From: Anthoceros angustus
Lineage: Eukaryota > Streptophyta > Anthocerotopsida > Anthocerotales > Anthocerotaceae
Assembly (NCBI GenBank): GCA_010909165.1
Contig: VJWM01000118.1
Location: forward strand, 186,001-250,000
Direction of reading: 5' to 3'
DNA length: 64,000 nucleotides
Of the stretch, positions 34,151 to 44,633 are shown in pieces. Numbering within the stretch: the first letter of the stretch is position 1; each line of letters starts with the position of its first letter. The notes under the pieces were generated by a model. It did not search any database, was not told the DNA's origin, and was given only the letters and a program-made list of their open reading frames with translations. The position numbers and the translations under genes were made by a program.

Positions 34151-34765
34151 TAGGTCCGTAGGTGTTTTGAAGGCGTCTCTGAACTCCTTCAACATCTGCA
34201 TGTACTCGGGGAGCATGTCTTCTACTTCTTGGCTTTCGCCCTAGACTCGGCCGTGCCTCCTGGTGGCATCACTCGTTTGAGTCGGCTATATACATGAGCG
34301 CTGGGCGGTTGCTTTATTCAAAGAGGCAGTAGAGGTGCTTATGCGGAATGTATTTCTCCCATGCATTACAAGTGCGAGCTCCTACGGACAAGGTAACTAC
34401 ATTTGTATTCCAGTCAATATCTAAGTTGTTGGAATGCGGTGCCAACTGAGCTTACAAATGATGTCATGGCATAGGTTCGGCATGGTGAGTTTCATGATTT
34501 CTGGTATCCACCGGGGAAGGTAAGCATGGCTTCTACCCATTGCTCTCGGCTGGTTTCTCTCTCATTGAGTCACGGTGACCACCGTCGATGGGTTACTGTC
34601 TCCACGGATCTTGAGCTGCCGTCCGGCGACCTTGAGATGTAGTGATGACTCGCTCACAGTCCAACAATCCGTGGCAAGTAGCCCTTCTACTCCCATGAGG
34701 AGCTTGATGGGAACATGGTTATTGCTAGTGAGAGAGTCAAGAGTACCTCCGTGGCACACCTGCGG

Positions 34766-35071
34766 CTAAATGGTCGACGGTTCTTCTTCTATCTGGAGTG
34801 AACCCGTTTTGCGAGGCTCGGTGGGTTTCACGGACTTGCGGTCTCCGCGGCGGTCGAAGTCACGGCGATGAGGGCAGTTTCGAGAACCGTGGTCTGAAGC
34901 TGAGCAGGTGAAACACAAGTGCTTGTCCATGTATTGCTTACGTTCGTCCTCTGTCAATACTTTGAACACCACCTTCTTGTCGGAAGCATGTGCAGCTTTG
35001 TTCCACTTGGTTGTGTTCAAATACTTGTATTTGTTGACTCCGTAATTCCTTGCAGCTTTCATTGCCTCCAC
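34766..35071 (-). pseudogene. Gypsy gag end with CCHC zinc knuckle
   Basis: The minus strand gives an open 101-codon piece with CFTCSASDHGSRNCPH, which fits C-x2-C-x4-H-x4-C, the nucleic-acid-binding knuckle of gag. The adjoining 34430-34760 should hold the protease; a frame there reads HLKVAGRQLKIRGDSNP, but I could not find a clear D-S/T-G active site. Confidence 0.8.
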
Positions 35072-35140
35072 CGGTGTGGGGGTTCGTTTAGTGACGTCGC
35101 TCGCATCTCTGCGAGATCAGACAATTTCTCGATTTTACGC

Positions 35141-37300
35141 TCTTCGTCAAGGCGTGGCATATCGAGGGTAGGTAAATCCGTCATAATAATCTTGAATGGT
35201 ACCTTGTTGGGAGATAGTCCAAACTCTTGATATAGGTCTTTCCGATGGTTGATGGGTAGAAATTGTTCTAAGCTGTTATGCGAGCAGGTCCAAGAGTGGA
35301 TGGGTTCCTCCATCCCGAGCTCCACCACCGTTCCCTCTGCCGCCACCATCGGTATGCATACCTCGAGACATGGTGCAAAAGCTGGATTTTCGATGGTCGT
35401 CCTTCTCACGATTGCGGTATCTTTCCATCTTATCGATCCAATCATAGGCGGCTTGTCGTCCTTCATAGTCCGTCAAAGGTGGATGTTTTAATCTTCCTCT
35501 GTAGGTCCCGATCCAAGCGGGCACGGACTTGAAGCGGAGTTCACCTTCCTCTCCTCGATAGTCTTCTTCTTTACCTCGTTGTGACTCCCGGTTTTCGTAC
35601 GCATGAGTTGTAACCTTCTTGCCAACGCCTTGATCTCTTGATTATCCTTCTCTCCGGTAACAACTCGACCAAAAGCTTCTTGACGCTTCATCATCGCCTT
35701 GCCGGGCCGGTCATGAGTGGCGCAGTGTCTGGTCTTGGCCGTTTTCTTCGTTCTCATTGGACTTTCGGTGTGCGGTGGCGGGTGTGGAGTGTTGTTCACC
35801 GTCGGGCATGGGTGACATTGGGTGACGGTGGATGGGAGCAGTTGGGTTGGGGTGAGTTCCGTTTGCGCAGTAGGACACCCTCAGCGCTCAGTGAACTGGT
35901 TTTCCTCGAGTTGGCTTCTACTCGGTGATTGCCGTTTCCACCTCTCTCAATTGTTTGCCTTGTGTTTCTAGACTTCCGAGATTTCTTCAGGATCGCTCCA
36001 CCGGTGCGTTCTGCAGTTGTCAACAAGTTGGGTTGTGCTGCCCTTCCCGTTCGGAGCGTCTTCTCACGTTCGCTGTCCATCTCTCTCGATGTAGGATCTG
36101 GATGCTTCCTCGTTTCGGGGCCGGCCGGCGTGGGGTTGATCGCGTAGTCCACGACTTACCGTCGTAGGCCTCGACCGCACCAGCGAGGCAAATCCTAGCT
36201 CGCTTGCTCTTCGTCAAGACCTTGCATATCGAGGGTAAGCTGCAGAAATCGGTCGCAATAATCTTGAATGGTACCTTGTTGGGAGATAGTCCGAAACTCT
36301 TGATATAGGTCTTTCCGATGGTTGATGGGTAGAAATTGTTCTAGAAACTGTTGTCTGAACAGGGTCCAAGAGTGGATGGGTTCCTCCATCCCGAGCTCCA
36401 CCTGCCGTTCCCTCTGCCGCCACCATCGGTATGCATACCCCTCGAGAGACATGGTGCAAAACTGGATTTTCTGATGGTCGTCCTTCTCACTGACTGCCAG
36501 GTATCTTTCCATCTTATCGATCCAATCATAGACGGCTTGTCGTCCTTCATAGTCCGTCAAAGGTGGATGTTTTAATCTTCCTCTGTAGGTCCCGATCCAA
36601 GCGGGCACGGGACTTGAAGCGGAGTTCACCTTCCTCTCCTCGTGATAGTCTTCTTCTTTACCTCGTTGTGACTCCCGTAACGCATGAGTTGTAACCTTCT
36701 TGCCAACGCCTTGATCTCTTGATTATCCTTCTCTCGGTAACAACTCGACCAAAAGCTTCTTGACGCTTCATCATCGCCTTGCCGGGCCGGTCATGAGTGG
36801 CGCGGTGTCACCGGGTCTTGGCCGTTTTCTTCGTTCTCATTGGACTTTCGGTGTGCGGTGGCGGGTGTGGAGTGTTGTTCACCGTCGGGCATGGGTGACA
36901 TTGGGTGACGGTGGATGGGAGCGAGTTGGGTTGGGGTGAGTTCCGTTTGCCCAGCGTAGGACACCCTCAAGCGCTCCAGGGCCCGTTTTCCTCGAGTTGG
37001 CTTCTACTCGGTGATTGCCGTTTCCACCTCTCTCAATTGTTTGCCTTGTGTTTCTAGACTTCGAGATTTCTTCACGGGATCGCTCCACACCGACGGCGTT
37101 CTGCAGTTGTCAACAAGTTGGGTTGTGCTGCCCTTCCCGTTCGGAGCGTCTTCTCACGTTCGCTGTCCATCTCTCTCGATGTAGGATCTGGATGCTTCCT
37201 CGTTTCGGGGCCGGCCGAGGCGTGGGTTCGGTCGCGTAGTCCACGACTTCCGACCGTACGTAGGCCTCGACGCACCAGCACAATCCTAGCTCGCTTGCTC
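35141..37300. repeat. 1068-bp tandem duplication of gag sequence
   Basis: TCTTCGTCAA starts at 35141 and 36209, and what follows stays aligned for about 1068 bp, so the capsid domain and the gag N-terminus occur twice. Copies differ by short indels at CAG/CTG/CCG sites (for example GTAGGTAAATCCG against GTAAGCTGCAGAAATCGG). Confidence 0.85.
36195..36629 (-). pseudogene. Gypsy gag capsid domain, best-preserved copy
   Basis: A 144-codon open frame on the minus strand contains YDWIDKMERYLAVSEKDD, then CTMSLEGYAYRWWRQRE, then TLFRQQFLEQFLP and QGTIQDYCDRFLQL. This is the retrotransposon gag (capsid) domain family. A second copy at 35059-35466 is more damaged. The N-terminal gag and leader follow to the right and are multiplied (see the tandem repeats). 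Confidence 0.85.
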
Positions 37301-38579
37301 TTCTTTGTTGGCCAACAATTTCTCCCTGCGCCTCTTCTGACCGGGCGTCTCTCCTGCAGGTTCCTGTCCCAGGATCTGCATATTGGAAAGGCGCCCCTCC
37401 ATCGGGGCGTAGTCGGCGTGCGGCTCTCCTCCGGACTCGTCGCCAATCCCTTCCGGTGCCGTTCTTCATCGCTCCGCCGGACACTACGCGATTGACTTGA
37501 GATTGGAGCGCAATCGCTCATCGTGGTTTTCTCGGGCCCCTTGAAATCCGCGTCCAAGCTGGGCGGACTTGAGCGGAGTTCACCTTCCTCTCCTCGTGAT
37601 AGTCTTCTTCTTTACCTCGTTGTGACTCCCGGTTTTCGTACGCATGAGTTGTAACCTTCTTGCCAACGCCTTGATCTCTTGATTATCCTTCTCTCGGTAA
37701 CAACTCGACCAAAAGCTTCTTCTTCATCGCCTTGCCGGGCCGGTCATGAGTGGCGCAGTGTCGGGTCTTGGCCGTTTTCTTCGTTCTCATTGGACTTTCG
37801 GTGTGCGGTGGCGGTGTGGAGTGTTGTTCACCGTCGGGCATGGGTGACATTGGGTGGCGGTGGATGGGAGCGAGTTGGGTTGGGGTGAGTTCCGTTTGCC
37901 CACTGTAGGACACCCTCAGCGGCGCTCGGTGAACTGGTTTTCCTCGAGTTGGCTTCTACTCGGTGATTGCCGTTTCCACCTCTCTCAATTGTTTGCCTTG
38001 TGTTTCTAGACTTCCGAGATTTCTTCACAGGATCGCTCCACCGGTGCGTTCTGCGGGTTGTCAACAAGTTGGGTTGCGCTGCCCCTTCCCGTTCCGGAGA
38101 CGTCTTTTCACGTTCGCTGCTGTCCATCTCTCTCTGATGTAGGATCTGGATGCTTCCTCGTTTCCGGGGCCGGCCGCGGCGCCGAGGCGTGGGTTCGGTC
38201 GCGTAGTCCACGACTTCCGACCGTACGTAGGCCTCCGGCACTGCACCCAGCAGACAGGCAAATCCTAGCTCTGCTTGCTCTTGCTGTTTGGCCAACAATT
38301 TCTCCCTGCGCCTCTTCTGACCGGGCGTCTCTCCTGCAGGTTCCTGTCCCAGGATCTGCATATTGGAAAGGCGCCCCTCCATCGGGCGTGGGCGTGCGGC
38401 TCTCCTCCGGACTCGCCAATCCCTTCCGGCCGTTCTTCATCGCTCCGCCGGACACTACGCGATTGACTTGAGATTGGAGCGCAATCGCTCATCGTGGTTT
38501 TCTCTGGGCCCCTTGAAATCCGCGTCCAATGCACGGCTGCACTCCAGCAACTGTGGATCGTGAGAGGCTCGATGCAAAA

Positions 38580-38884
38580 TGTCACAGCTCTGTGAGGCTT
38601 GAGCCGAACTCGATCGGAGGAAATTGGCTCCTTGTTCGGGTTTCGGATCTCTCTTGTACCCGATGCATTCGGGGCCAAGAACAGCCAGCCACGTCCGGCC
38701 GTTCTGGACGGGCTCAACTAACTATACCCGCGGACGGGTTCAACTAACTATGCCCGTATTTATACTGTATTATCTCGGTATTTATTCCCGGATAATACTT
38801 AAACCGGAATTAATCTAGCTACTTAAACTAGCTGGGAAATGACTGTGTTCACACTTGTGTCGTGGGGTTGTCACGGCTGTGACA
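38580..38884 (-). repeat. Internal (duplicated) 5' LTR
   Basis: It starts TGTCACAGCTCTGTGAGG and ends TTGTCACGGCTGTGACA. To its left the primer site is corrupted (plus strand GAGGCTCGATGCAAAA against GAGGCTCTGATACCAAA at the right LTR); to its right it keeps GATTG and host flank. Confidence 0.88.
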
Positions 38885-39987
38885 GATTGCCTTCAATCTT
38901 GCCTATTTTCTCTTCCTGCTGAACCGCCTCGTTCGTGTCTCGATTTGCCCCGTCCGCATCTTCTACTCTTTTAAAATCCTTCAAGTTTCAGCTTCCCTGG
39001 CTCTCCCTTTAAAGCTCTTTTTCGATCTAGCTTTCCTCTCCTCGATAGTCTTCTTCTTTACCTCGTTGTGACTCCCGGTTTTCGTACGCATGAGTTGTAA
39101 CCTTCTTGCCAACGCCTTGATCTCTTGATTATCCTTCTCTCGGTAACAACTCGACCAAAAGCTTCTTGACGCTTCATCACGCCTTGCCGGGCCGGTCATG
39201 AGTGGCGCAGTGTCGGGTCTTGGCCGTTTTCTTCGTTCTCATTGGACTTTCGGTGTGCGGTGGCGGGTGTGGAGTGTTGTTCACCGTCGGGCATGGGTGA
39301 CATTGGGTGACGGTGGATGGGAGCAGTTGGGTTGGGGTGAGTTCCGTTTGCCCCGTGCACAGGACACCCTCAGCGGCGCTCAGGCGGGCTGGTTTTCCTC
39401 GAGTTGGCTTCTACTCGGTGATTGCCGTTTCCACCTCTCTCAATTGTTTGCCTTGTGTTTCTAGACTTCCGAGATTTCTTCACAGGATCGCTCCACCGGT
39501 GCGTTCTGCAGTTGTGCAACAAGTTGGGTTGTGCTGCCCTTCCGTTCGGAGCGTCTTCTCACGTTCGCTGTCCATCTCTCTCGATGTAGGATCTGGATGC
39601 TTCCTCGTTTCGGGGCCGGCCGAGGCGTGGGGTTGATCGCGTAGTCCACGACAGGCCGTCGTAGGCCTCGACGCACCAGCGACAGCAAATCCTAGCTCGC
39701 TTGCTCTTCTTTGTTGGCCAACAATTTCTCCTGCGCCTCTTGACCGGGCGTCTCTCCTGAGTTCTGTCCCGGGATCGCATATTGGAAAGGCGCCCCTCCA
39801 TCGGGGCGTAGTCGTGGCTCTCCTCGGACTCGGTCGCCAATCCCTTCCGGTGCCGTTCTTCATCGCTCCGCCGGACACTACGCGATTGACTTGAGATTGG
39901 AGCGCAATCGCTCATCGTGGTTTTCTCGGGCCCCTTGAAATCCGCGTCCAGCTGGCAATCTGCTCCAAGCAACTGTGGATCGTGAGA

Positions 39988-40000
39988 GGCTCTGATACCA
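39988..40000 (-). other. Primer-binding site (initiator Met tRNA type)
   Basis: On the minus strand the bases are TGGTATCAGAGCC, two bases from the LTR end. This is the sequence complementary to the 3' end of initiator Met tRNA used by many plant gypsy and copia elements. Confidence 0.9.
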
Positions 40001-40002
40001 AA

Positions 40003-40311
40003 TGTCACAGAACAGCTCTGTGAGGCTTGAGCCAGAACTCGATCGGAGGAAATTGGCTCCTTGTTCAGGTTTCCGGATCTCTCTTGTACCCGGTCTGTTC
40101 AGGCCAAGAACAGCCACGTCCGGCCGTTACTGTGGACGGGCTCAACTAACTATACCCGCGGACGGGTTCAACTAACTATGCCCGTATTTATACTGTATTA
40201 TCTCGGTATTTATTCCGGATAATACTTAAACCGGAATTAATCTAGCTACTTAAACTAGCTGGGAAATGACTGTGTTCACACTTGTGTCGTGGGGTTGTCA
40301 CGGCTGTGACA
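40003..40311 (-). repeat. Outer 5' LTR, 309 bp
   Basis: It starts TGTCACAGAACAGCTCTGTG and ends GGTTGTCACGGCTGTGACA, followed by the GATTG target duplication at 40312-40316. It is the most complete of the three LTR copies. Confidence 0.9.
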
Positions 40312-40316
40312 GATTG

Positions 40317-42636
40317 CCTTCAATCTTGCCTATTTTCTCTTCCTGCTGAACCGCCTCGTTCGTGTCTCGATTTGCCCCGTCCGCATCTTCTACTCTTTTA
40401 AAATCCTTCAAGTTTCAGCTTCCCCTGGCTCTCCCTTTAAAGCTCTTTTTCGATCTAGCTTTCCCTCTCCCTCAGTTGCTTCCCAGTCTCTTGTTCCTGA
40501 CCCAGTCTACCGAACAATTCCGACCACTGAAGGTCTGGTCGCCTTTCTGGCTGGAGCCCAGGTCCTACAGCTGAATCGAATCTGCTTCTTGCCAATGCTG
40601 TTGGTTAAGAAGAACCTTCCTCCAGGAGCAGCTAAGAAAGAGTTGGCAGACTGGTCTGCTGCAAAATGCTGCGTGTTTGGCAATGATCTTCCCCTCAGGA
40701 CTGCTCGTTTAAGTAGCAGAGCTCGAGCTTGAAGTCTCACCAACTTGTGATTGTGCACTTTGGAACACATTGATCATTTTGCTAAATGGCAAGCTCCTCG
40801 TCGCCACCTGCCACGACAAGCTCAAGAGTGGGGATCGGACAGGAGTCTGGTAGAGCAAGCGTTGTTGCATTGTTCAGGAATTAGAAGCTTCTTCTGACAG
40901 GATGCACTAGTCTGAAATCCTGGATAAAGCTGAAGCTGAACAACGTTCCATGTGTCTTGGGACATACGGGTGGGGACCTTGGTTGATAACTGCAGGGTGG
41001 AGGATCTGACAGCCCCATACCTCATCTTCAACATGAAGGCTATCAGGTCGACATTGAAAGTGTGCAGGGAGGCAGAACCCTGATTGGCGAGAAAACGTCT
41101 GTCAAAGACCAGCACTGGCTGCAAAAGCAGAGAACAGGTTCAGGACGGTGCATCTCAATCACCTTACTTTTGAGCACCTCTGATCAGACCCTGGAGGAGC
41201 TCCTGCAGAAGTCAGAAGGTTCCTGCACGACGGTACTCTAAACAGAAAAACTTTGTCTTGTGTGCTCTCAATTGAAGCCATCTTTGTGTTGCATCTGCTG
41301 AATGTCGATCTGACTGTGGCCCTTCTCCTCTGCAGCGAGAGAGTTGTATGCTGGAGAACAGCCACGCCGTACCAAGAGACGCCACCCAACACACTCACAA
41401 AGCAGGTTAGGTTCTCCGAGGCCATTCCTCCAGACTGTGCCAACATTTCATCCCTTCGAACCATCAAAGCGTAACCCAAGAATCACACATCCCCGGCATT
41501 CAAGCTGGCTATTCCAGCAGCAGGTCCTCTCTTCAGATCAGACAATCCACTGTTTTCTCATCCATCGAGGCCGCTCCTGCTGTGCCCACATTTCATCCCT
41601 ACAAACCATCAGGCATAACCCAAGAATCACACGTCCCAGGCCTTCAAGCTGGCCATTCCAGCGGCCGGCCTTCTCTTCAGATCAGTCAATTCAATGTCTT
41701 TCCCATGGCTCGATACACCGATCCTCACATCTAGAAATTTGACAGACTGCTGAAGCACGGTTTCCTTTCTTCCTGCGTCATCGAGAAAAGGAGTACACAA
41801 AAGCAGCTTTCCCATGAACGATGCAAAGTGATCATCGAAGTTTCTGCCACCTTGAATCTTGAGTGGCCAGAGTCGCCGAATCCTGCCATCCCTGTCCGAG
41901 CACGGTCTCCAAGACTCCAACACCTCCGCCTGCTGCGTCATCTATTTTAATCCGACGTACTGTAGGCCATCGTTTGTTTTCACTGGGCTTGTCAGAGGCC
42001 AGAAGAGCCGCATCATATCGGCATGGCCCGAAGCCCCAGAATCCGTGTCGAAGCAGGCTCTTCTTGAGCCGCGGATTTGCGTGTGAAATTGGCGGTGGAT
42101 GTTTGGCCTCCTTCATGATCGCCCCATAAAATATTCCGGCTGGCGAGTTGCATTGAAGATCGTCAAATCTTCCTGCTAGAGAGGAGGAGAAGAGGACGAC
42201 GACGGCGTAGAGAGGGAGAGAGCCGGGATGTGGTACATGCAGAGAGAGAGACTGGGGCCATCAGGCGCCTGGCCGGGCCCGGCTGCAAGCTGTGCGCTTC
42301 GCAGACTGGTCAGAGAAGGACCGATTCCCTTTACTGGCCTCTGAGCTGCTATGCGCTCTCATCGCCATCGCCACTCGACCGTTGAGGACAGCGGGCCAGC
42401 ACGGCGCACTACCATCGCCATCGCCAGCGGCTTTGTCTCTCGGGAAGCCCGCAGTGCTGGAAGCAAGGGAAGAGAAGCGCTAGCGGCGAGGGAGGGTTGG
42501 ATTATCACGCTGGCTTGATCTGAGGAGGGTCTGGGAGAAGGAGGGATTGGATGCAGCGTGGGATGGAGTAGGGTGGAGGTTGGAGCAGAAGGAGGGGAAG
42601 GAAGGGAGCGGAGAGGAGGAGGAGGAGGAGGCCGGG
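40317..42636. other. Intergenic DNA between the gypsy element and the GIL1-like gene
   Basis: No gene is recognised. One frame (about 40500-40730) reads VYRTIPTTEGLVAFLAG and LLVKKNLPPGAAKKELADWS, which looks protein-like but matches nothing I know. Two diverged ~105-bp direct copies lie at about 41437 and 41583 (both with AACCCAAGAATCACAC, then TTCAAGCTGGC). An inverted pair, 41033-41080 (minus) against 41280-41330 (plus), shares AATGTCGA(C/T)CTGA. The last 150 bases before 42637 are GA-rich and would be the 5' UTR of the next gene. Confidence 0.5.
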
Positions 42637-44007
42637 ATGGGAGGTTTGAAGGAGCCGCAGGAGTTTAGCAGGACGGGGACGGATGAGCCGTCCTGGGCCA
42701 ACGATGAAACTTTTGGCGGGAATCAGTTTCTGGAGCCGCAGGCTGCCAAGAAGAACCCCTTGTTGCCGCTCATCTTCACCAAAATCAATGCGCTGAAGAA
42801 CGCAGGAATGCACTTGAGGAAGCGGTGGGAGGACTTGGGGAAGGAATCGGGGAACATCTCCCCGGGAGGACAGGAGACTGTCACTAACCAGCTCAAGTAC
42901 ATTGATGGCCTCATCGCGGACTTCTACAAGATCCATCAGTTCTACCAGAAGGCTTTCGGTACCGGAGTCTCTCCCCCGGCGAGCTTCAATGCCAACGCGT
43001 CGATGCACAAGCGGTCGCGGTCGGGGTCGAGTCAGACGAACATCTTTGAGAATCAAAAGGTGGCCAATCTGGAGGAGGATAACCGGAGGTTGAAGGAGAA
43101 GATGGCGGCGTTGGAAGCCGCGCAGAAGAAGCTTCTGGCTGAGGCTGCGAAGCATGCGGGGGGGACGGGATCGTACTTGGTTACGGCGGCCACGCCTCCG
43201 GAGCTGGAGTCTGTGGCTTACCCCAGGGCGAGGCTGGCGGTGGCCAGCTTTACCAAGGCGCTGGCTGCGCTGATTCGGGAATCGAAGCAGGGGGTGAATG
43301 ACAGCATCAGCATCCTCAACATCCTGAGCCCGGGCTCGGCCAGTGTGTATAATCGGATGAAATTCGAGAGGCCTCATCATAGGAAGTATGTGCTGGAGTC
43401 TTACATCTCGCAGATCCTGTTCTCCGGGCTGGAGAACGAGGCGTACACTATTGATAAGAACTTGGGGTCCCTGGATGTGATGGACCCGGAGAAATTTCAG
43501 AACAAATCGTATGAAGAGTACAAGACGCTGAAGTCGCTCAAGAGCACCAAGGCGGAGGAGCTGCGGAATGAGCATGATGACTTCTTCAAGTTCTGCTACG
43601 CTAAGTTCCGGGAGATATTCCCGGAGGAGCTGGAGCGTAAGCTCTTCACCAGCACGGCGGAGCATGGAGATGAGTTCATCCAGGGCCACCACCCTACCAC
43701 GCCTTTCTACGAGAAGAACTTTTCTCCTCTGGCTCTGTCCGTCTGGCTCTTGCGGCTTCTCATGTTCTCTTTCAACCCCGTGGCCACCATCTTCCGCGTG
43801 GAGACGGGGGCTGCCTTCAACGACACCTACATGAAGAGCGTTGTGGATCACACAGAGAATGAATCCGACAACTCAGAAGGGGACATTGACCACATGTCTG
43901 AGACTGGCCATCATCGTGACATGGAGGTGGGAGTAATGGTGATGCCAGGCTTCCGGGTAGGGAAGAACATCATCAAGAGCATCGTTTATCTGGTTCCCAG
44001 GGCCTGA
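42637..44007 (+). CDS. GIL1/IRKI-like DUF641 protein
   Basis: An intronless frame of 456 residues begins at the ATG in GCCGGGATGG. The N-terminal part (residues about 45-110) has LPLIFTKINALKNAGMHLRK and TNQLKYIDGLIADFYKIHQF, typical of DUF641. Residues about 143-175 form a coiled coil (LEEDNRRLKEKMAALEAAQK). The C-terminal half carries ESYISQILFSGLENEAY, FFKFCYAKFREIFPEEL, ALSVWLLRLLMFSFNPVA, and the family-typical end VMPGF(R)VG…VYL. Plant relatives are GIL1 (gravitropism in the light, phytochrome signalling) and IRK-interacting protein; they are soluble plant-specific proteins without known catalysis. Length is close to Arabidopsis GIL1 (about 470). Acidic SDNSEGDIDHMSE precedes the C-terminal motif. 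The specific role here is inference. Confidence 0.88.
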   Translation: MGGLKEPQEFSRTGTDEPSWANDETFGGNQFLEPQAAKKNPLLPLIFTKINALKNAGMHLRKRWEDLGKESGNISPGGQETVTNQLKYIDGLIADFYKIHQFYQKAFGTGVSPPASFNANASMHKRSRSGSSQTNIFENQKVANLEEDNRRLKEKMAALEAAQKKLLAEAAKHAGGTGSYLVTAATPPELESVAYPRARLAVASFTKALAALIRESKQGVNDSISILNILSPGSASVYNRMKFERPHHRKYVLESYISQILFSGLENEAYTIDKNLGSLDVMDPEKFQNKSYEEYKTLKSLKSTKAEELRNEHDDFFKFCYAKFREIFPEELERKLFTSTAEHGDEFIQGHHPTTPFYEKNFSPLALSVWLLRLLMFSFNPVATIFRVETGAAFNDTYMKSVVDHTENESDNSEGDIDHMSETGHHRDMEVGVMVMPGFRVGKNIIKSIVYLVPRA

Positions 44008-44145
44008 TGAGCTTTTGTTTGGATGCTTTTTCTTTGCTCTTCCAGTTCCTGCCTTCCGTCCCTCCATCCTTGGGTCCTTATCTGATGTGTGCTCAAGCCA
44101 TTCGTTTAACAACAAAAAAAAGCAGGATGCTTTCCAAGCTACGTA

Positions 44146-44151
44146 CAATAA
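44146..44151 (+). terminator. Polyadenylation signal of the GIL1-like gene
   Basis: AATAAA lies 139 bases after the TGA stop, in a normal position for a plant 3' UTR. The EXO70 gene converges from the other side with its stop at 44634, so 44160-44630 must hold both 3' ends. No other feature is seen there. Confidence 0.55.
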
Positions 44152-44633
44152 AACCCAGTATTTATTCGGCCCATGTTACCACTGCATGTCGTGGGCTAGT
44201 TTCACTCGTTTTGTTCTTGCTCTTTCAAAGTGTTGGGTGTGAGGCAAGGATCATGCAGGTCCAGCTTGCCTGATGTGATTCTCAGCCTCCCTGCCCATTG
44301 CTTTGATAGATATCATGTACTGTACACACCCAGGGGTATCTCTGATGAGGCCGAGTAAAGACGGCGTATCTCTGCAGATGCTGCAATAGGTGTGCCAGTG
44401 CTTCCCTTTTCACTGCGTTGCAGAGTTGTTCGCCAATTAAAAGCTGCTTGCTGGACGAGGAAGATGACGCATGAGCTTCCAGGGTGCACGCGGTGAGTGT
44501 CAACAAAAGCAAGCGTGACATAGCTTGTTCCGCTTTTGTAGAAATGGAATTATAATACAAATGTTTTCAAGCAACCAAGCATTCGTTGAATCCTACGAGC
44601 TGGTTTTAACGCACTGAGTGATAAAGGCTACGC

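Larger units (their letters stand above)
30759..40311 (-). mobile_element. Ty3/gypsy retrotransposon (chromovirus-like) with a rearranged 5' part
   Basis: Outer LTRs are 30759-31051 and 40003-40311, with target duplication GATTG on both sides. A purine tract (GAAGGGGAGAA, minus strand) abuts the left LTR, and a TGGTATCAGAGCC primer site abuts the right LTR, so the element is on the minus strand. Domain order from right to left is gag, CCHC knuckle, protease region, RT, RNase H, integrase, chromodomain-like tail; RT before integrase defines Ty3/gypsy. The gag/leader part is present four times, and one duplication copied the 5' LTR plus host flank (third LTR at 38580-38884). Coding parts are in several frames. 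Its polyprotein resembles that of the remnant at 1-1747 (same LLPLLE(F/Y)AYNTSKHA motif and GRMSR ending), so the two are relatives. Confidence 0.93.
37590..40466. repeat. ~1.44-kb tandem duplication containing gag N-terminus, leader, PBS, LTR and host flank
   Basis: Copy one is about 37590-39038 and copy two about 39033-40466. Each runs from CTCTCCTCG(TG)ATAGTC in gag through the leader, primer site, LTR (38580-38884; 40003-40311) and 154 bp of host flank beginning GATTGCCTTCAATC. The junction at about 39036 joins host flank (…GATCTAGCTTTCC) to gag (TCTCCTCGATAG). Both ends share a TTCCTCTCC-like stretch, a plausible microhomology breakpoint. Confidence 0.85.

Noticed and set aside
38580-38884. 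Solo LTR nested in the element
   Set aside because: Its right flank is host sequence identical to the outer flank and its left flank is leader/PBS, so it is a tandem-duplication product.
42505-43851. 448-codon open frame on the minus strand opposite the GIL1-like gene
   Set aside because: It is Leu/Arg/His-rich shadow of GC-biased third positions; the plus frame has full family similarity.
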